Source: Rossellomorea aquimaris | GTDB taxonomy: Bacteria; Bacillota; Bacilli; Bacillales; Bacillaceae_B | DNA: 57,500 nt | Assembly: GCF_035590735.1 (NCBI RefSeq) | Contig: NZ_CP141595.1 | Location: 40,001-97,500, forward strand | Direction: 5' to 3' | Part shown: positions 48,962 through 57,500 of the stretch, piece by piece | Position numbering within the stretch: the stretch's first letter is position 1 | How the letters are laid out: each line of letters opens with the position of its first letter | The notes under the pieces: model-generated | Told to the model about the DNA's origin: nothing | The model's database searches: none | What the model saw: the letters and a program-made list of their open reading frames with translations, nothing else | Position numbers and translations under genes: made by a program

Positions 48962-49843
48962 ATGAGAATTAAACGGTCTGTACTCATGGTTATGGTTGGG
49001 GTACTACTTGTCACTAACATCATTACACTCGTGTGGAATCGTTCTTCGGGGGTAAGTGGTACTCCCGAAGTCGTGGCAACGGTTGGCGAAGAGTCAATTA
49101 CCAGGGAGGACTGGTTGTATTCCCTTGAGCAAAAACATGGCAAGGAAGAGCTGAAGGCCCTAATCAATCAACAAGTGATCGACCATTTAGCGAAGAAATA
49201 TGATATTTCTGTTTCAGATAAAGAAGTAGAGCAGGAATATTATTTCATACAATCTGTTTATAATGCGTACGATGAAGAAAATCTTGAAGATGAAGATTCA
49301 CTAAAGGCTCAAATCAGATCTGAATTGTTATTAGAGGAGCTCCTCACGAAGGATGTTCAAGTACCTGAAAAAGAATTGAAGAGCTTCTATAATCAAAACG
49401 AGCATCTGTACTCTATTTCTAAAATGTATAAGCTGAAGCAATTGAAGGTAGCTGATCAATCAGAAGCCGCGCAAGCACTGGAAGAACTCGAAGCTGGCTC
49501 GGACTTTGAAGCATTGGCCATGGAGCGTTCAAGCGATGAGCAAAGTGCTCATTTAGGAGGAGACATTGGGTATGTTCCTCTGGATGGAGATTTCCTATCT
49601 TCGGAAGCGTCAGAAGAAATAGAGTCTCTCTCACCAGGTGAATGGACAAAACCGATTCGAGAGGATTCAGAGTACGTTATTTATTATGTAGACGATGTTT
49701 TGAAAGAAAGACATTTTTCGTTCAAAGACGTAAAATCTCAAATTCGAAGACAAATTGCTTTAGAGCAAGTAGAGACGCCTCTGCAGCCCGAGTCCTTTTG
49801 GAAAGAGGTTGAAGTGGACTGGTTTTACGGAAAACAGAACTAG
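48962..49843 (+). CDS. yacD: PrsA/SurA-like membrane-anchored peptidyl-prolyl isomerase (YacD)
   Basis: A 293-residue membrane protein with an N-terminal anchor (about residues 6-24, SVLMVMVGVLLVTNIITLVW) and a SurA-like helical part. A parvulin PPIase domain follows at about 155-250: YKLKQLKV, DFEALAMERSSDEQSAHLGGDIGYVP and EYVIYYVDDVL. No lipobox cysteine is seen, unlike classical PrsA. It may help fold exported proteins. The ATG at 48962 is preferred to 48953 on ribosome-site spacing. cysK follows in the same order as in B. subtilis. Confidence 0.85.
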   Translation: MRIKRSVLMVMVGVLLVTNIITLVWNRSSGVSGTPEVVATVGEESITREDWLYSLEQKHGKEELKALINQQVIDHLAKKYDISVSDKEVEQEYYFIQSVYNAYDEENLEDEDSLKAQIRSELLLEELLTKDVQVPEKELKSFYNQNEHLYSISKMYKLKQLKVADQSEAAQALEELEAGSDFEALAMERSSDEQSAHLGGDIGYVPLDGDFLSSEASEEIESLSPGEWTKPIREDSEYVIYYVDDVLKERHFSFKDVKSQIRRQIALEQVETPLQPESFWKEVEVDWFYGKQN

Positions 49844-49849
49844 GGAGGG

Positions 49850-49878
49850 GCTGGCCTTTTAAAGGTCAGCTTCTTTTA
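49850..49878 (+). terminator. Terminator after yacD
   Basis: GCTGGCCTT / AAGGTCAGC stem followed by TTCTTTT. Confidence 0.75.
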
Positions 49879-50039
49879 CATAGTGAGACGCTTTTTAACG
49901 AAACATAGGATAAATGAAATAGGCATACATATAACCTAGAGTAGATACAATTTGGTCACATCCGACAAGCAGAGAGAGCAGGAGGGATGAAGCACCTCCA
50001 ACCATGATTGACGGGGTGAGCAGTGTGTATGCTTTTTAA

Positions 50040-50068
50040 TTGACAAATTTATTGAATATTGTTACATT
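50040..50068 (+). promoter_or_regulatory. Possible cysK promoter region
   Basis: TTGACA at 50040-50045 lies with a weak -10 (TTACAT) 16-17 bp downstream. TTGGAATTA closer to cysK resembles part of the CymR operator known before sulfur genes. Both calls are tentative. Confidence 0.35.
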
Positions 50069-50112
50069 TTATAAAACCAACAAATTTACTTGGAATTAGG
50101 AGTGATGAATGA

Positions 50113-51042
50113 ATGGTGAGAGTAGCCAATTCAATTTCGGAATTAATAGGTCAGACTCCAGTGGTAAAGCTGAATCGATTAGTAGATGAAAATAGTGCAG
50201 ATGTTTACTTGAAATTAGAATATATGAACCCGGGTAGCTCTGTTAAAGATCGAATCGCATTATCGATGATTCAAGCAGGGGAAGAAGCAGGTGCGATTAA
50301 ACCCGGTGATACGATTGTTGAGCCGACGAGTGGAAATACGGGTATCGGTTTAGCGATGGTAGCTGCCGCAAAAGGATACCGTGCGTTACTGGTCATGCCT
50401 GACACAATGAGTATGGAAAGACGCAACCTGTTACGTGCATACGGCGCAGAATTAGTATTAACACCAGGAGCAGAAGGAATGGGAGGGGCCATACGCAAAG
50501 CTGAAGAGTTAGCGAAAGAAAAAGGCTACTTCATGCCTCAGCAATTCAAAAATGAAGCCAACCCTAAAGTTCATCGAGAAACAACTGGACCTGAGATTGT
50601 CGAGCAAATGGGCGATCAACTAGATGCCTTCATTGCGGGGATTGGAACAGGCGGGACGATTACAGGTGCGGGGGAAGTGCTGAAGAAGCATTACCCATCA
50701 ATCGAGCTATATGCCGTGGAACCGTCCGATTCACCTGTATTATCAGGAGGAAAGCCTGGCCCTCATAAAATCCAAGGAATCGGTGCCGGATTCATCCCTG
50801 ATATTTTGGATACAGACTTATATAACCATGTCATTCAAGTTGAAAAAGATTCGGCCTTCGACTATGCAAGAAGAGCAGCGAAAGAAGAGGGGATCCTGGG
50901 TGGGATTTCTTCAGGAGCGGCCATCTATGCAGCTATTGAAGTAGCGAAGAAGTTAGGGAAGGGTAAAAAAGTTCTTGCCATCATCCCCAGTAACGGAGAA
51001 CGCTATTTAAGTACTCCTCTTTACCAATTTGATGAAGAATGA
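50113..51042 (+). CDS. cysK: Cysteine synthase A (O-acetylserine thiol-lyase)
   Basis: Makes cysteine from O-acetylserine and sulfide. A fold-type II PLP enzyme of 309 residues with the PLP lysine Lys45 in SSVKDRI, the substrate loop TSGNTGIG, and the phosphate-binding GTGGTITG. CysK also binds CymR in Bacillus to repress sulfur genes. The ATG at 50113 follows TAGGAGTG. A terminator follows. Confidence 0.97.
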   Translation: MVRVANSISELIGQTPVVKLNRLVDENSADVYLKLEYMNPGSSVKDRIALSMIQAGEEAGAIKPGDTIVEPTSGNTGIGLAMVAAAKGYRALLVMPDTMSMERRNLLRAYGAELVLTPGAEGMGGAIRKAEELAKEKGYFMPQQFKNEANPKVHRETTGPEIVEQMGDQLDAFIAGIGTGGTITGAGEVLKKHYPSIELYAVEPSDSPVLSGGKPGPHKIQGIGAGFIPDILDTDLYNHVIQVEKDSAFDYARRAAKEEGILGGISSGAAIYAAIEVAKKLGKGKKVLAIIPSNGERYLSTPLYQFDEE

Positions 51043-51048
51043 TAAGTG

Positions 51049-51079
51049 ACGGATCCTGACTCTTCGGGATCCGTTTTTT
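51049..51079 (+). terminator. Terminator after cysK
   Basis: ACGGATCC / GGATCCGT stem with a 10-nt loop and TTTTTT. Confidence 0.88.
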
Positions 51080-51235
51080 GTATTGGTCTTTTGAAGATTT
51101 CGTAGTAAAAGTCCCCATCAAATTCACTCCATTCTCCAAAATCCCCAACACATAAATTTCAAGTTTTTAACGATGAAACCTTCCCGAAGTTCATGTATCA
51201 TGAAAGTAGATAAAGAATAGGAGTGTGAAGGGTCA

Positions 51236-52639
51236 GTGCAGCACCTATATTTTCATAAAAACCATTCAACCAAAGAACAATTTTTTGCAGCATACGAACA
51301 ACTTAGTCATCATCAATCACATCATATATTGTTAGAAAGTGGACGGGGTGGACGATATAGCGTTGCTGGACTACAACCTGACGTCATTTTACAAAGTGTT
51401 CCGGAAGGGTTGCGCACACAAGACTCTTCGGGGGTTAACACGATAAATGGAGACCCGTTGATTTTGTTGGAAAAATGGATGAATCCCCTTCGGGCGAAAA
51501 GAAGAGAGGACCTCCCTGATTTCCAAGGGGGCGCAATCGGGTTTCTTAGTTATGATTATGCAAGAAAGATTGAGAGACTTCCCGCTTTGGGCAGAGATGA
51601 TCTGGAGGTTCCGGACCTTTATTTCTATTACCTGGAGGAATGGGTTGTCTACGATCATCAGGAAAATAGTTTGTGGACGATGATTCTTTCCGATAAAGAC
51701 CCAGAAACGGCTGAGAAGAAGCTCGCCAAATGGACATCCACTTGGACGAAAGCCCTCTCCCAGATTAAAGAGGATGCAAAAGATCCTGTACATCATGACC
51801 CGGGAAGCATTGATGTGTCCATGGATGAGGGAGAATTCTCAGAGGCCGTAAAACAAATCCAATCCTATATCTCCCAGGGTGATGTGTTTCAGGTGAATTT
51901 ATCTGTCCGACAATCTCAAGAATTGAAGGCTAAGCCCTACACGGTTTATAAAAAGCTTAGGGAATTAAATCCCTCACCTTATATGAGTTATATTCAAAGC
52001 CCGGACTTTCAAATTGTCTCCGGGTCACCGGAACTGCTGGTAAAGAAAAAAGGGACCGAAGTAAGTACCAGACCGATCGCAGGTACGCGCTCCCGGGGAA
52101 AAGATGCTGAAGAGGATGAGAAACTTGCTCTTGAGCTGATCAATAATGAAAAAGAAAGAGCAGAGCACGTGATGCTTGTGGACCTGGAACGAAATGACCT
52201 GGGCAGGGTTTGCCAATACGGGACAGTTGAAGTGAATGAGTTTATGGTGATTGAAAAATACTCCCATGTCATGCACATTGTTTCAAATGTAAGAGGTACA
52301 CTAGATGAAACTAAAACGGGAGCGGATCTAATTCGATCTGTTTTTCCTGGAGGAACCATTACGGGAGCCCCTAAGGTGAGAACGATGGAAATCATTGAAG
52401 AACTCGAGCCGGTTAGAAGAGGGATTTACACAGGGTCCATTGGCTGGATTGGCGTCAATGGAGATATGGAATTGAATATCGTCATTCGGACGATGCTTGT
52501 GAAAGAAGGAAAAGCCCATATTCAAGCGGGAGCGGGAGTCGTGATTGATTCCAATCCTAAGTACGAATACAAAGAATCCTTGAAGAAAGCGAAAGCCCTT
52601 TGGGTAGCGAAAGCCAGGGCGGAAGGAGAAACCCTATGA
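51236..52639 (+). CDS. pabB: Aminodeoxychorismate synthase component I
   Basis: The chorismate-using subunit that, with PabA, makes 4-amino-4-deoxychorismate for folate. The 467-residue protein has the anthranilate synthase component I fold: [39 protein letters not shown] and [22 protein letters not shown]. The start is GTG at 51236. Its stop overlaps the pabA start (ATGA), which is typical translational coupling. It leads the folate operon. Confidence 0.95.
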   Translation: MQHLYFHKNHSTKEQFFAAYEQLSHHQSHHILLESGRGGRYSVAGLQPDVILQSVPEGLRTQDSSGVNTINGDPLILLEKWMNPLRAKRREDLPDFQGGAIGFLSYDYARKIERLPALGRDDLEVPDLYFYYLEEWVVYDHQENSLWTMILSDKDPETAEKKLAKWTSTWTKALSQIKEDAKDPVHHDPGSIDVSMDEGEFSEAVKQIQSYISQGDVFQVNLSVRQSQELKAKPYTVYKKLRELNPSPYMSYIQSPDFQIVSGSPELLVKKKGTEVSTRPIAGTRSRGKDAEEDEKLALELINNEKERAEHVMLVDLERNDLGRVCQYGTVEVNEFMVIEKYSHVMHIVSNVRGTLDETKTGADLIRSVFPGGTITGAPKVRTMEIIEELEPVRRGIYTGSIGWIGVNGDMELNIVIRTMLVKEGKAHIQAGAGVVIDSNPKYEYKESLKKAKALWVAKARAEGETL

Positions 52640-53223
52640 TTCTCATGATTGATAACTACGATTCATTCACCTATAATCTTGTGCAATTTTTAGGAGAGCT
52701 AGGGGAAGAGTTGATCGTGAAACGAAATGACGAGATCACATTAGATGAGATTGAGGCATTGTCTCCGGATTACTTGATGATCTCTCCAGGACCGTGCAGT
52801 CCCAACGAAGCGGGTGTTAGCCTGGAGGCGATCAGAACGTTTGCCGGAAAGATTCCGATTTTCGGCGTTTGCCTGGGTCACCAATCGATTGCCCAGGTTT
52901 TTGGAGGGGATGTTGTTCGTGCGGAACGGTTAATGCACGGAAAGGTCTCACCCATGCTCCATGATGGGAAAACCATTTTCAAAGGCTTGCCCAATCCTTT
53001 CGAGGCAACAAGATACCATTCCCTGATTGTCAAAAGAGAAACCCTTCCTGGATGCTTTGACGTTTCAGCCGAAACGAAAGAAGGGGAGATCATGGCGATC
53101 CGTCATAAACAGCTGCCAATCGAAGGGGTGCAGTTCCATCCTGAATCCATCATGACGGAACAAGGGAAACAGCTGCTCCTTAACTTTTTAACGACTTATA
53201 AAAAAATCGAGATGGTTTTATAA
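52636..53223 (+). CDS. pabA: Glutamine amidotransferase PabA (TrpG-like)
   Basis: Supplies ammonia from glutamine to PabB, and in B. subtilis also to anthranilate synthase. Class I amidotransferase of 195 residues with nucleophile Cys79 in GVCLGHQ and His168/Glu170 in VQFHPES. The ATG at 52636 lies inside the pabB stop, with GGAAGGAG upstream. It abuts pabC with no gap. Confidence 0.96.
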   Translation: MILMIDNYDSFTYNLVQFLGELGEELIVKRNDEITLDEIEALSPDYLMISPGPCSPNEAGVSLEAIRTFAGKIPIFGVCLGHQSIAQVFGGDVVRAERLMHGKVSPMLHDGKTIFKGLPNPFEATRYHSLIVKRETLPGCFDVSAETKEGEIMAIRHKQLPIEGVQFHPESIMTEQGKQLLLNFLTTYKKIEMVL

Positions 53224-54081
53224 ATGTACCTATATCTTAACGGTGAAATCGTTCATGCATCTGAGGCTGTCATTTCCCCATTCGATCACGGATATCTATA
53301 TGGATTGGGTGTGTTTGAAACCTTTCGAACGTATGATGGTCATCCGTTTTTGCTAAAGGATCACTTAAAGAGGCTTTCTCATGGATTAAAGGAATTGAAT
53401 ATTACAGCGGACCTGGATGAAGAAAAGATCAGGTACGCAATAACAACACTTTTAGATAAAAATGGCTTGAAGGATGCATATTGCCGGTTCAATGTTTCCG
53501 GTGGGCCAGGTGGGATAGGTTTACAAACGACTCCCTATGAGGATGCGACGGTGATTCTTTATCAAAAAGAATTGCCTCCTTCTATGCCACTAAAAGAAAA
53601 AGAAGGTGTGTTGCTTCAGTTAAGAAGAAACACACCGGAGACCGATGAACGTTTGAAATCCCATCATTACCTGAACAATATGGCGGCTAAACGGGAAATT
53701 GGACCATCTCCTCAACGGGAAGGGATATTCCTTACAAAGGAAGGCAATCTCTGTGAAGGAATAACGTCCAATCTTTTCTGGGTTAAAGATGCAGAATTGT
53801 ATACACCAGCTATAGAGACTGGGCTCTTAAACGGGATAACACGTCAGTTCATCCTTGCCCTGGCAGAACGAATGCAAATGCAGGTTCGGATAGGGTTGTT
53901 CGAGCAAGAGCGATTACTAGGAGCGGATGAAGTTTTTTTCACAAACTCTGTGCAGGAAATCATCCCGGTAAACAGAATTGACTCTATGAGTTTTCCGGGT
54001 CGCAACGGAGAGTACACCGGGCTGTTACATGAACGATACAGCGAATATACAGGAAACTTGAATTCAATAGAGGAATTATAG
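53224..54081 (+). CDS. pabC: 4-amino-4-deoxychorismate lyase
   Basis: Splits aminodeoxychorismate to p-aminobenzoate and pyruvate. A fold-type IV PLP enzyme of 285 residues: FDHGYLYGLGVFETFRTY near the N-terminus, the PLP lysine probably Lys145 in RLKSHHYLNN, and EGITSNLFWV plus GLLNGITRQ. D-amino acid aminotransferases share the fold, but the folate-operon context decides the call. Confidence 0.93.
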   Translation: MYLYLNGEIVHASEAVISPFDHGYLYGLGVFETFRTYDGHPFLLKDHLKRLSHGLKELNITADLDEEKIRYAITTLLDKNGLKDAYCRFNVSGGPGGIGLQTTPYEDATVILYQKELPPSMPLKEKEGVLLQLRRNTPETDERLKSHHYLNNMAAKREIGPSPQREGIFLTKEGNLCEGITSNLFWVKDAELYTPAIETGLLNGITRQFILALAERMQMQVRIGLFEQERLLGADEVFFTNSVQEIIPVNRIDSMSFPGRNGEYTGLLHERYSEYTGNLNSIEEL

Positions 54082-54097
54082 CAAGGGGAGTCGTGCA

Positions 54098-54919
54098 ATG
54101 AAGTGCGGAAAACACGAACTTAATTTTTCAGAGAAAACCCTTATTATGGGGATTTTAAATATCACACCGGATTCATTCTCGGACGGTGGTTCGTTCAATG
54201 AATTGGAACGGGCTGTAGAGCGTGCGAAAGAAATGGTTGAGATGGGGGCGGACATCATTGATATCGGCGGAGAGTCTACCAGACCCGGACACGAGGCTGT
54301 GCCTGCTGATGAAGAAATTTCACGAGTCGTTCCGATTATAGAGGCAATCTCCCAAGAAGTGAACGTACCAATCTCCATCGACACGTATAAGGCAGAGACG
54401 GCACGGAAAGCTCTGGAAGCTGGAGCAAGCATCATTAACGATGTATGGGGTGCGAAAAAGGATCCTGAAATGGCACAAGTAGCGGCGGAAAGGGGTGCCC
54501 CGATCATTCTCATGCATAACCGGGATAACCAGGGGTACAGTCACTTCGTTCGGGATGCGATACAAGATCTGCAGGAAAGCATCTTCCTGGTAAAAGAAGC
54601 AGGGGTGAAAGACGACCAAATCATCCTGGATCCTGGAATCGGGTTTGCCAAAACAGTACAATTAAACATAGAGATGATGAGACACTTGGATGTTCTTGTT
54701 TCACTAGGGTATCCTGTACTCTTGGGAACGTCACGGAAATCTATAATTGGACATGTACTCGATCTTCCGGTAGAGGAACGGATGGAAGGAACGGGTGCCA
54801 CGGTATGCTACGGGATTCAAAAAGGGTGTCACATCGTACGTGTTCATGATGTAAAGGAAATGGCACGCATGGCGAAAATGACGGATGTCTTAGTTGGAAA
54901 GGAGAAATTGTATGGATAA
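54098..54919 (+). CDS. folP: Dihydropteroate synthase
   Basis: Condenses p-aminobenzoate with the pterin pyrophosphate; the target of sulfonamides. TIM barrel of 273 residues with MGILNITPDSFSDGG, DIIDIGGESTRPG, PISIDTYKAE and DPGIGFAKT, and the ending RVHDV. The ATG follows AAGGGGAG. Its end overlaps folB by 8 bp. Confidence 0.97.
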   Translation: MKCGKHELNFSEKTLIMGILNITPDSFSDGGSFNELERAVERAKEMVEMGADIIDIGGESTRPGHEAVPADEEISRVVPIIEAISQEVNVPISIDTYKAETARKALEAGASIINDVWGAKKDPEMAQVAAERGAPIILMHNRDNQGYSHFVRDAIQDLQESIFLVKEAGVKDDQIILDPGIGFAKTVQLNIEMMRHLDVLVSLGYPVLLGTSRKSIIGHVLDLPVEERMEGTGATVCYGIQKGCHIVRVHDVKEMARMAKMTDVLVGKEKLYG

Positions 54920-55271
54920 GATTCTATTGAACGAAATGGAGTTTTACGGCTATCATGGTGTATTCCAGGAAGAAAACAAACTTGGACAACGTTTCCGTGT
55001 TAGTGTAGAGTTGCATTTAGATTTAAAGAAGTCCGGCCAAAGTGATCAGCTTGAAGACTCAGTAAACTATGCGGAGATTTATTCCATCACCAAGTCTGTT
55101 GTCTGTGGAGAACCGAAGAATTTAGTGGAAGCGGTCGCTGAAGAAATCTCTTCCCGGATTTTAGAAACATTCCAAGTCGTAGAGAGTTGTAAAATTACAC
55201 TAATCAAGCCTGATCCACCTATCCCTGGTCATTACCAATCGGTGGCGGTGGAGATTAATAGGAGTCGATAG
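54912..55271 (+). CDS. folB: Dihydroneopterin aldolase
   Basis: Makes 6-hydroxymethyl-dihydropterin from dihydroneopterin. The 119-residue protein has the tunnelling-fold motifs FYGYHGVFQEENKLGQRFRV and VNYAEIYSIT, and the C-terminal KPDPPIPGHYQSVAVEI. The ATG at 54912 uses the ribosome site GGAAAGGAG inside folP. folK follows after 1 bp. Confidence 0.96.
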   Translation: MDKILLNEMEFYGYHGVFQEENKLGQRFRVSVELHLDLKKSGQSDQLEDSVNYAEIYSITKSVVCGEPKNLVEAVAEEISSRILETFQVVESCKITLIKPDPPIPGHYQSVAVEINRSR

Positions 55272-55272
55272 G

Positions 55273-55797
55273 ATGAATATTGCATACATTTCCCTTGGTT
55301 CCAATATGGGGGACAGGGCCGGTTATTTAGAAAAAGCCATAAACATCTTAGGCAGTCATGGTAAGATAGAGGTAACGAAACGATCCTCTATGTATGAAAC
55401 AGATCCAGTAGGATTTACAGAACAAGGTAAATTTTTGAATATGGTCATCGAAATTCGTACCAGTCTAAGTCCAGAAACTCTATTACATCAGTGCTTGCAG
55501 GTGGAAATCGACCTTGGAAGAGAAAGGGAGTTCAAATGGGGTCCGAGAATTATAGACCTTGACATCTTACTCTATAATCACGAAAATATTGAATCAGAGA
55601 ATCTCCTCATTCCTCACCCAAGGATGCAAGAAAGAGCATTTGTGCTAATCCCGTTATTAGAGGTTGCTCCACGTTTAGAGCATCCATCTTTTAATGCCCC
55701 GTTCGTTGAATTTCTGGACGAAATACCTGACAAAGAAGGAGTTCGGTTATGGAAACAGATAAATGGGGAAGACGCATTCGTGCATTCAGAAAGCTGA
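55273..55797 (+). CDS. folK: 2-amino-4-hydroxy-6-hydroxymethyldihydropteridine pyrophosphokinase
   Basis: Transfers pyrophosphate from ATP to the hydroxymethyl-pterin. The 174-residue protein has YISLGSNMGDR near the N-terminus, the catalytic WGPRIIDLDILLY and the HPRMQERAFVLIPL motif. It overlaps yazB by 49 bp, a larger overlap than usual, so its C-terminal 16 residues share DNA with the yazB N-terminus. Confidence 0.95.
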   Translation: MNIAYISLGSNMGDRAGYLEKAINILGSHGKIEVTKRSSMYETDPVGFTEQGKFLNMVIEIRTSLSPETLLHQCLQVEIDLGREREFKWGPRIIDLDILLYNHENIESENLLIPHPRMQERAFVLIPLLEVAPRLEHPSFNAPFVEFLDEIPDKEGVRLWKQINGEDAFVHSES

Positions 55798-55973
55798 AAG
55801 GGTATACACAGGAAGGGTTAGCTAAGGAATTAGCCATCTCCGTTTCTGTCCTTGGAGAAGTTGAAAGAGGCAGTCGAATACCGAAAGAGGATTTCTTAGT
55901 GAACGTTGCAGAAGTGCTGAACATTCCGCTGCATGATCTGATACCTCATGAAGAAACTGAACGTAGTGAGTGA
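55749..55973 (+). CDS. yazB: Small XRE-type HTH protein YazB
   Basis: A 74-residue protein made almost wholly of a lambda-repressor-like HTH (about 8-66: WGRRIRAFRKLKGYTQEGLAKELAISVSVLGEVERGSRIP). It is conserved after folK in Bacillus; target unknown. In B. subtilis dusB lies between yazB and lysS, and it is not found here. Confidence 0.88.
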   Translation: METDKWGRRIRAFRKLKGYTQEGLAKELAISVSVLGEVERGSRIPKEDFLVNVAEVLNIPLHDLIPHEETERSE

Positions 55974-56016
55974 ATGCGGGTTAATGCACCTGTATATTTT
56001 TTTATGTTATCCTAGG

Positions 56017-56068
56017 AAAGGCTGGAACCAACACGTGACATTGTCACAAAGTTGGATCGGCCTTTTTT
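56017..56068 (+). terminator. Terminator after yazB
   Basis: AAAGGC and CCAAC on the left pair with GTTGG and GGCCTTT on the right, with an inner GTGAC / GTCAC hairpin, then TTTTTT. It separates the folate operon from lysS. Confidence 0.85.
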
Positions 56069-56156
56069 AGATTTTTTCAATATGTTTTCACGCACCAAAG
56101 TACGTTTCTGAAATAACTCATACTTTAGGGGTGTTACAAACATAGATATTGTGTAA

Positions 56157-57500
<1,344 letters not shown>

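Overview
The window is a gene-dense, low-GC chromosomal segment of an endospore-forming member of the Bacillaceae. Gene content and order follow the Bacillus subtilis block that runs from the rRNA operon before csfB to lysS. Sporulation genes (csfB, yabG, sspF, spoVG, fin, spoVT, yabP, yabQ, spoIIE), GTG/TTG starts behind strong Shine-Dalgarno sequences and sigma-A/F/G/H/B-type promoters all fit. The genus cannot be fixed from the sequence alone.

Layout. 1-1690: 3' half of a 23S rRNA gene, a 5S rRNA gene and their terminator. 2.3-8.0 kb: csfB, an Orn/Lys/Arg decarboxylase, tmk, darA, yaaR, holB, ricT, yabA. 8.2-17.9 kb: trmN6-like yabB, rsmI, abrB (minus strand), metS, tatD, yabE, rnmV, rsmA, yabG. 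18.2-26.4 kb: veg, sspF, ispE, purR, ridA, spoVG, glmU, prs, ctc. 26.5-37.4 kb: pth, fin, mfd, spoVT, yabM, mazG/yabN, rqcP, yabP, yabQ, divIC, yabR. 37.5-46.9 kb: a DinB-family gene, two minus-strand tRNA genes, spoIIE, yabS, yabT, tilS, hprT, ftsH. 47.2-57.5 kb: coaX, hslO, a PrsA-like foldase, cysK, the folate cluster pabB-pabA-pabC-folP-folB-folK, yazB, and lysS cut by the window end.

How the genes fit together. Most are housekeeping: translation (metS, lysS, rsmI, rsmA, rnmV, tilS, pth, ctc), replication and repair (holB, yabA, tmk, mfd), precursors (prs, glmU, ispE, folate, coaX, cysK), cell division (divIC, ftsH). A sporulation programme is interleaved, with control sites visible in the DNA: Spo0A boxes before abrB and spoIIE, a 21-bp-spaced spoIIE promoter, a sigma-H promoter for spoVG, and forespore-type promoters for csfB, sspF, fin and spoVT. 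Compared with the B. subtilis order as I know it, xpaC-yaaN, yazA and dusB are missing and a DinB-family gene is extra.

I found no defence island, prophage, CRISPR array or unknown multi-gene system. The least ordinary content is intergenic: (1) a palindromic element of exactly 121 bp, present as four tandem copies plus dispersed copies, whose inner stem changes sequence while keeping pairing in some copies; (2) a second large palindromic repeat with one 121-bp element nested in it; (3) a cloverleaf-like inverted-repeat element at 25.0 kb; (4) a GACGCA motif repeated every 20-21 bp at 1.8 kb; and (5) a 30-bp perfect palindrome after metS containing a parS-like site.
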